Positions 20,779 through 21,642 of a DNA stretch of 21,642 nucleotides are shown here, in pieces. Under the pieces are notes generated by a model, which was not told the origin of the DNA, ran no database searches, and saw only the letters and a program-made list of their open reading frames with translations. A program made the position numbers and the translations under genes. This stretch comes from a virus. The stretch is taken from the IMG/VR virus record IMGVR_UViG_3300027676_000013, positions 1 to 21,642 of that record; one strand, 5' to 3'. The first letter of the stretch is position 1. The number at the start of each line of letters is the position of its first letter.

Positions 20779-21427
20779 ATGTCTTACCTCTTGATTCGCA
20801 ATAGTTTTTGAAATATTCGAGGATGAAATGCTCGTCATGGCGTGCGTATTTGCCTTGGGCGCGTTTTTCAGCCAGCCAGTCCGCTATGTGGTCAACCGAT
20901 AGCTCGGCCAATGTCACGGCAGGTTTTTGTCTCTTCCTCACAGCCTTCGTTTCGCGCGCGGGTACTTCTGACGGATCACATGACGGTTCCAATGACGGAT
21001 CAGCTCTATAGGGGGGTGTGGGGGGAATTCCGTTTTCGGTACTCTTTGCAGGGAAAAACGGTACTGTTTCGGCGGAGGAACGGTACTGTTTCTGTGGTGC
21101 ATCATTAATGGTTCCGTTTTCGGTACTCTTTGCGCAATCCTTGGTATCGGCGGTTTTGAAGAACGCATCCGTTAGACGATAGACCTTGACCTGATTCGTT
21201 CTTCCCATGCGCTTGCCGGTATCGACCAGCCAGCCGCGAGATTCAAGATCATCCAGACTTTTAATGACAGTCTTCCGATCCTGACAAGTCGTCTCGGTAA
21301 TATGCTCGATAGACGGCCAACAGATGCCATGATCATCCGCACAATCCGCGAGCGCAACCAGCACGAACTTCAGCGACGATGGCTTTATCTCCTGCTTAAA
21401 TACCCATGAGATTGCTGCGATGCTCAT
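20591..21427 (-). CDS. Replication initiator with winged helix-turn-helix (lambda O-like)
   Basis: A 278-residue protein. The ATG at 21427 overlaps the previous stop as ATGA, excluding a longer start at 21442. Residues 1-80 form a helix-turn-helix domain: SIAAISWVFKQEIKPSSLKF, LVALADCADDHGICWPSIEH, ITETTCQDRKTVIKSLDDLE, then a wing (SRGWLVDTGKRMGRTNQVKV). This is the common initiator or replisome-organiser N-terminus. Residues 85-165 are a low-complexity linker whose DNA carries repeats (iterons). The C-terminal part (LAELSVDHIADWLAEKRAQG, FILEYFKNYCESRGKTYDNY, IAALRNAFTW) resembles the segment that recruits a helicase loader. A lambda-O-type origin inside the gene is suggested. Confidence 0.8.
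   Translation of the reverse strand: MSIAAISWVFKQEIKPSSLKFVLVALADCADDHGICWPSIEHITETTCQDRKTVIKSLDDLESRGWLVDTGKRMGRTNQVKVYRLTDAFFKTADTKDCAKSTENGTINDAPQKQYRSSAETVPFFPAKSTENGIPPTPPYRADPSLEPSCDPSEVPARETKAVRKRQKPAVTLAELSVDHIADWLAEKRAQGKYARHDEHFILEYFKNYCESRGKTYDNYIAALRNAFTWRDVQPGISSAKFNGRRSGNPALESAWTSAAEQLIAEDRESGHFPPGGG
20969..21004. repeat. Three tandem 12-bp repeats in the initiator gene
   Basis: Three units, TGACGGATCACA, TGACGGTTCCAA and TGACGGATCAGC, follow each other exactly 12 bases apart. They encode DPS-type tetrapeptide repeats (DPSL, EPSC, DPSE) in the initiator linker. They lie next to the iteron set at 21037-21131. Confidence 0.75.
21028..21133. repeat. Iteron-like repeats; candidate phage replication origin
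   Basis: Four direct copies of an 11-bp core, CGGTACTCTTT or CGGTACTGTTT, start at 21037, 21059, 21081 and 21121. The first three are spaced exactly 22 bases apart and the fourth 40 bases further. The outer two copies are embedded in an identical 22-base unit (21028-21049 and 21112-21133), the inner two in an identical 14-base unit (21057-21070 and 21079-21092). A more AT-rich stretch (ATCATTAATG, 21101-21110) lies between copies 3 and 4. The placement within the initiator gene, after its DNA-binding domain, copies lambda oriL. Origin function is inferred. Confidence 0.7.
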
Positions 21428-21642
21428 GTCCCGCGCTCCCACCCATAGAAATCAGCCGCCGCCTTGCCCTCCACCTCCGATAGCGTCCCGGCGGCCACCC
21501 AGTTCTCAATCGCTATACGGCGCTCCTGGGGGTTTGCGGGCTCAAGCCCCTTCACAAGGCCCAGCGCTTTCACAAAGCCCTGAAGTACGGCTTCCCCGCG
21601 CCAGTCGCAATGTCCGGTGCGGGATACGGAGGTTATGGATAT
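21424..21642 (-). CDS. Unknown early phage protein (partial, N-terminus outside window)
   Basis: The last 72 residues of a frame that enters from the right edge. It reads ISITSVSRTGHCDWRGEAVL, then QGFVKALGLVKGLEPANPQE, RRIAIENWVAAGTLSEVEGK, and AAADFYGWERGT. The stop overlaps the initiator start as ATGA, so it belongs to the same early operon. No family is recognised. Confidence 0.75.
   Translation of the reverse strand: MSITSVSRTGHCDWRGEAVLQGFVKALGLVKGLEPANPQERRIAIENWVAAGTLSEVEGKAAADFYGWERGT

Noticed and set aside
1-21642. Integrase, repressor, lysis genes, tRNA genes, CRISPR array or insertion sequence
   Set aside because: None could be recognised on either strand; repeats found are not CRISPR-like in spacing, so the lysogeny and lysis modules, if any, lie outside this window.

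Overview
This 21.6 kb window joins a short piece of bacterial chromosome (1 to about 1061) to one arm of a tailed phage or prophage (about 1062 to 21642). The chromosomal part holds the last codons of a zinc-type alcohol dehydrogenase/quinone oxidoreductase family protein and a complete signal peptidase I gene (lepB). The LepB sequence, the high GC content and the phage gene types point to an alphaproteobacterium, probably of the Rhizobiales (an inference from protein character; no search was run). Both window ends cut genes, so this looks like a whole short contig. The phage begins within a few bases of the lepB stop codon, inside a distal tail gene (DUF2460) that has lost its 3' end. This is a deleted prophage boundary, a rearrangement, or an assembly chimera.

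The phage is a long-tailed, non-contractile (siphovirus-type) virus with HK97-like capsid genes. Almost everything is on the minus strand, so it reads from right to left. The early block (21642 to 18305) has a partial unknown gene, a lambda-O-like replication initiator carrying repeated DNA inside its coding sequence, a candidate helicase loader that overlaps it by 188 bp, a small zinc-ribbon-like protein, a YkgJ-type cysteine-cluster protein, an HNH/DUF968-like protein, a 92-residue unknown, and a 186-residue unknown at the position where lambda-type phages keep their late antiterminator. Most of these genes are linked by ATGA start/stop overlaps.

Between the early and late blocks lie one lone plus-strand gene (17525 to 18301) and a non-coding control region (17005 to 17524). 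That region has a good minus-strand promoter followed within about 50 bases by a hairpin and a strong intrinsic terminator, then a candidate small ORF and a structured stretch just before the terminase. This resembles the lambda pR'-tR' arrangement controlled by Q.

The late block (17004 to 1062) runs in order: terminase small and large subunits, a 243-residue beta-rich protein, portal, MuF-like head morphogenesis protein, a small unknown, an unusually long prohead protease-scaffold fusion, major capsid protein, a small lysine/alanine-rich protein, head-tail connector, a 58-residue protein, an HK97-gp10-like protein, tail terminator, tail tube, an HTH-like protein, tail assembly chaperones G and GT, tape measure, and the truncated DUF2460 protein.

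Most notable points: (1) the MuF reading frame has no start codon of its own before a weak internal GTG, but lies in the -1 frame after a dnaX-type A_AAA_AAG slippery site in the portal gene, so a portal-MuF fusion of about 774 residues is predicted; (2) four copies of an 11-bp repeat, three of them spaced exactly 22 bp apart, lie inside the replication initiator gene, as in lambda ori; (3) the same ~75-residue beta-domain is inserted in both the head-tail connector and the tail tube; (4) the late-control module; (5) a structured RNA candidate ahead of the terminase genes. No integrase, repressor, lysis, tRNA or CRISPR sequence was found.
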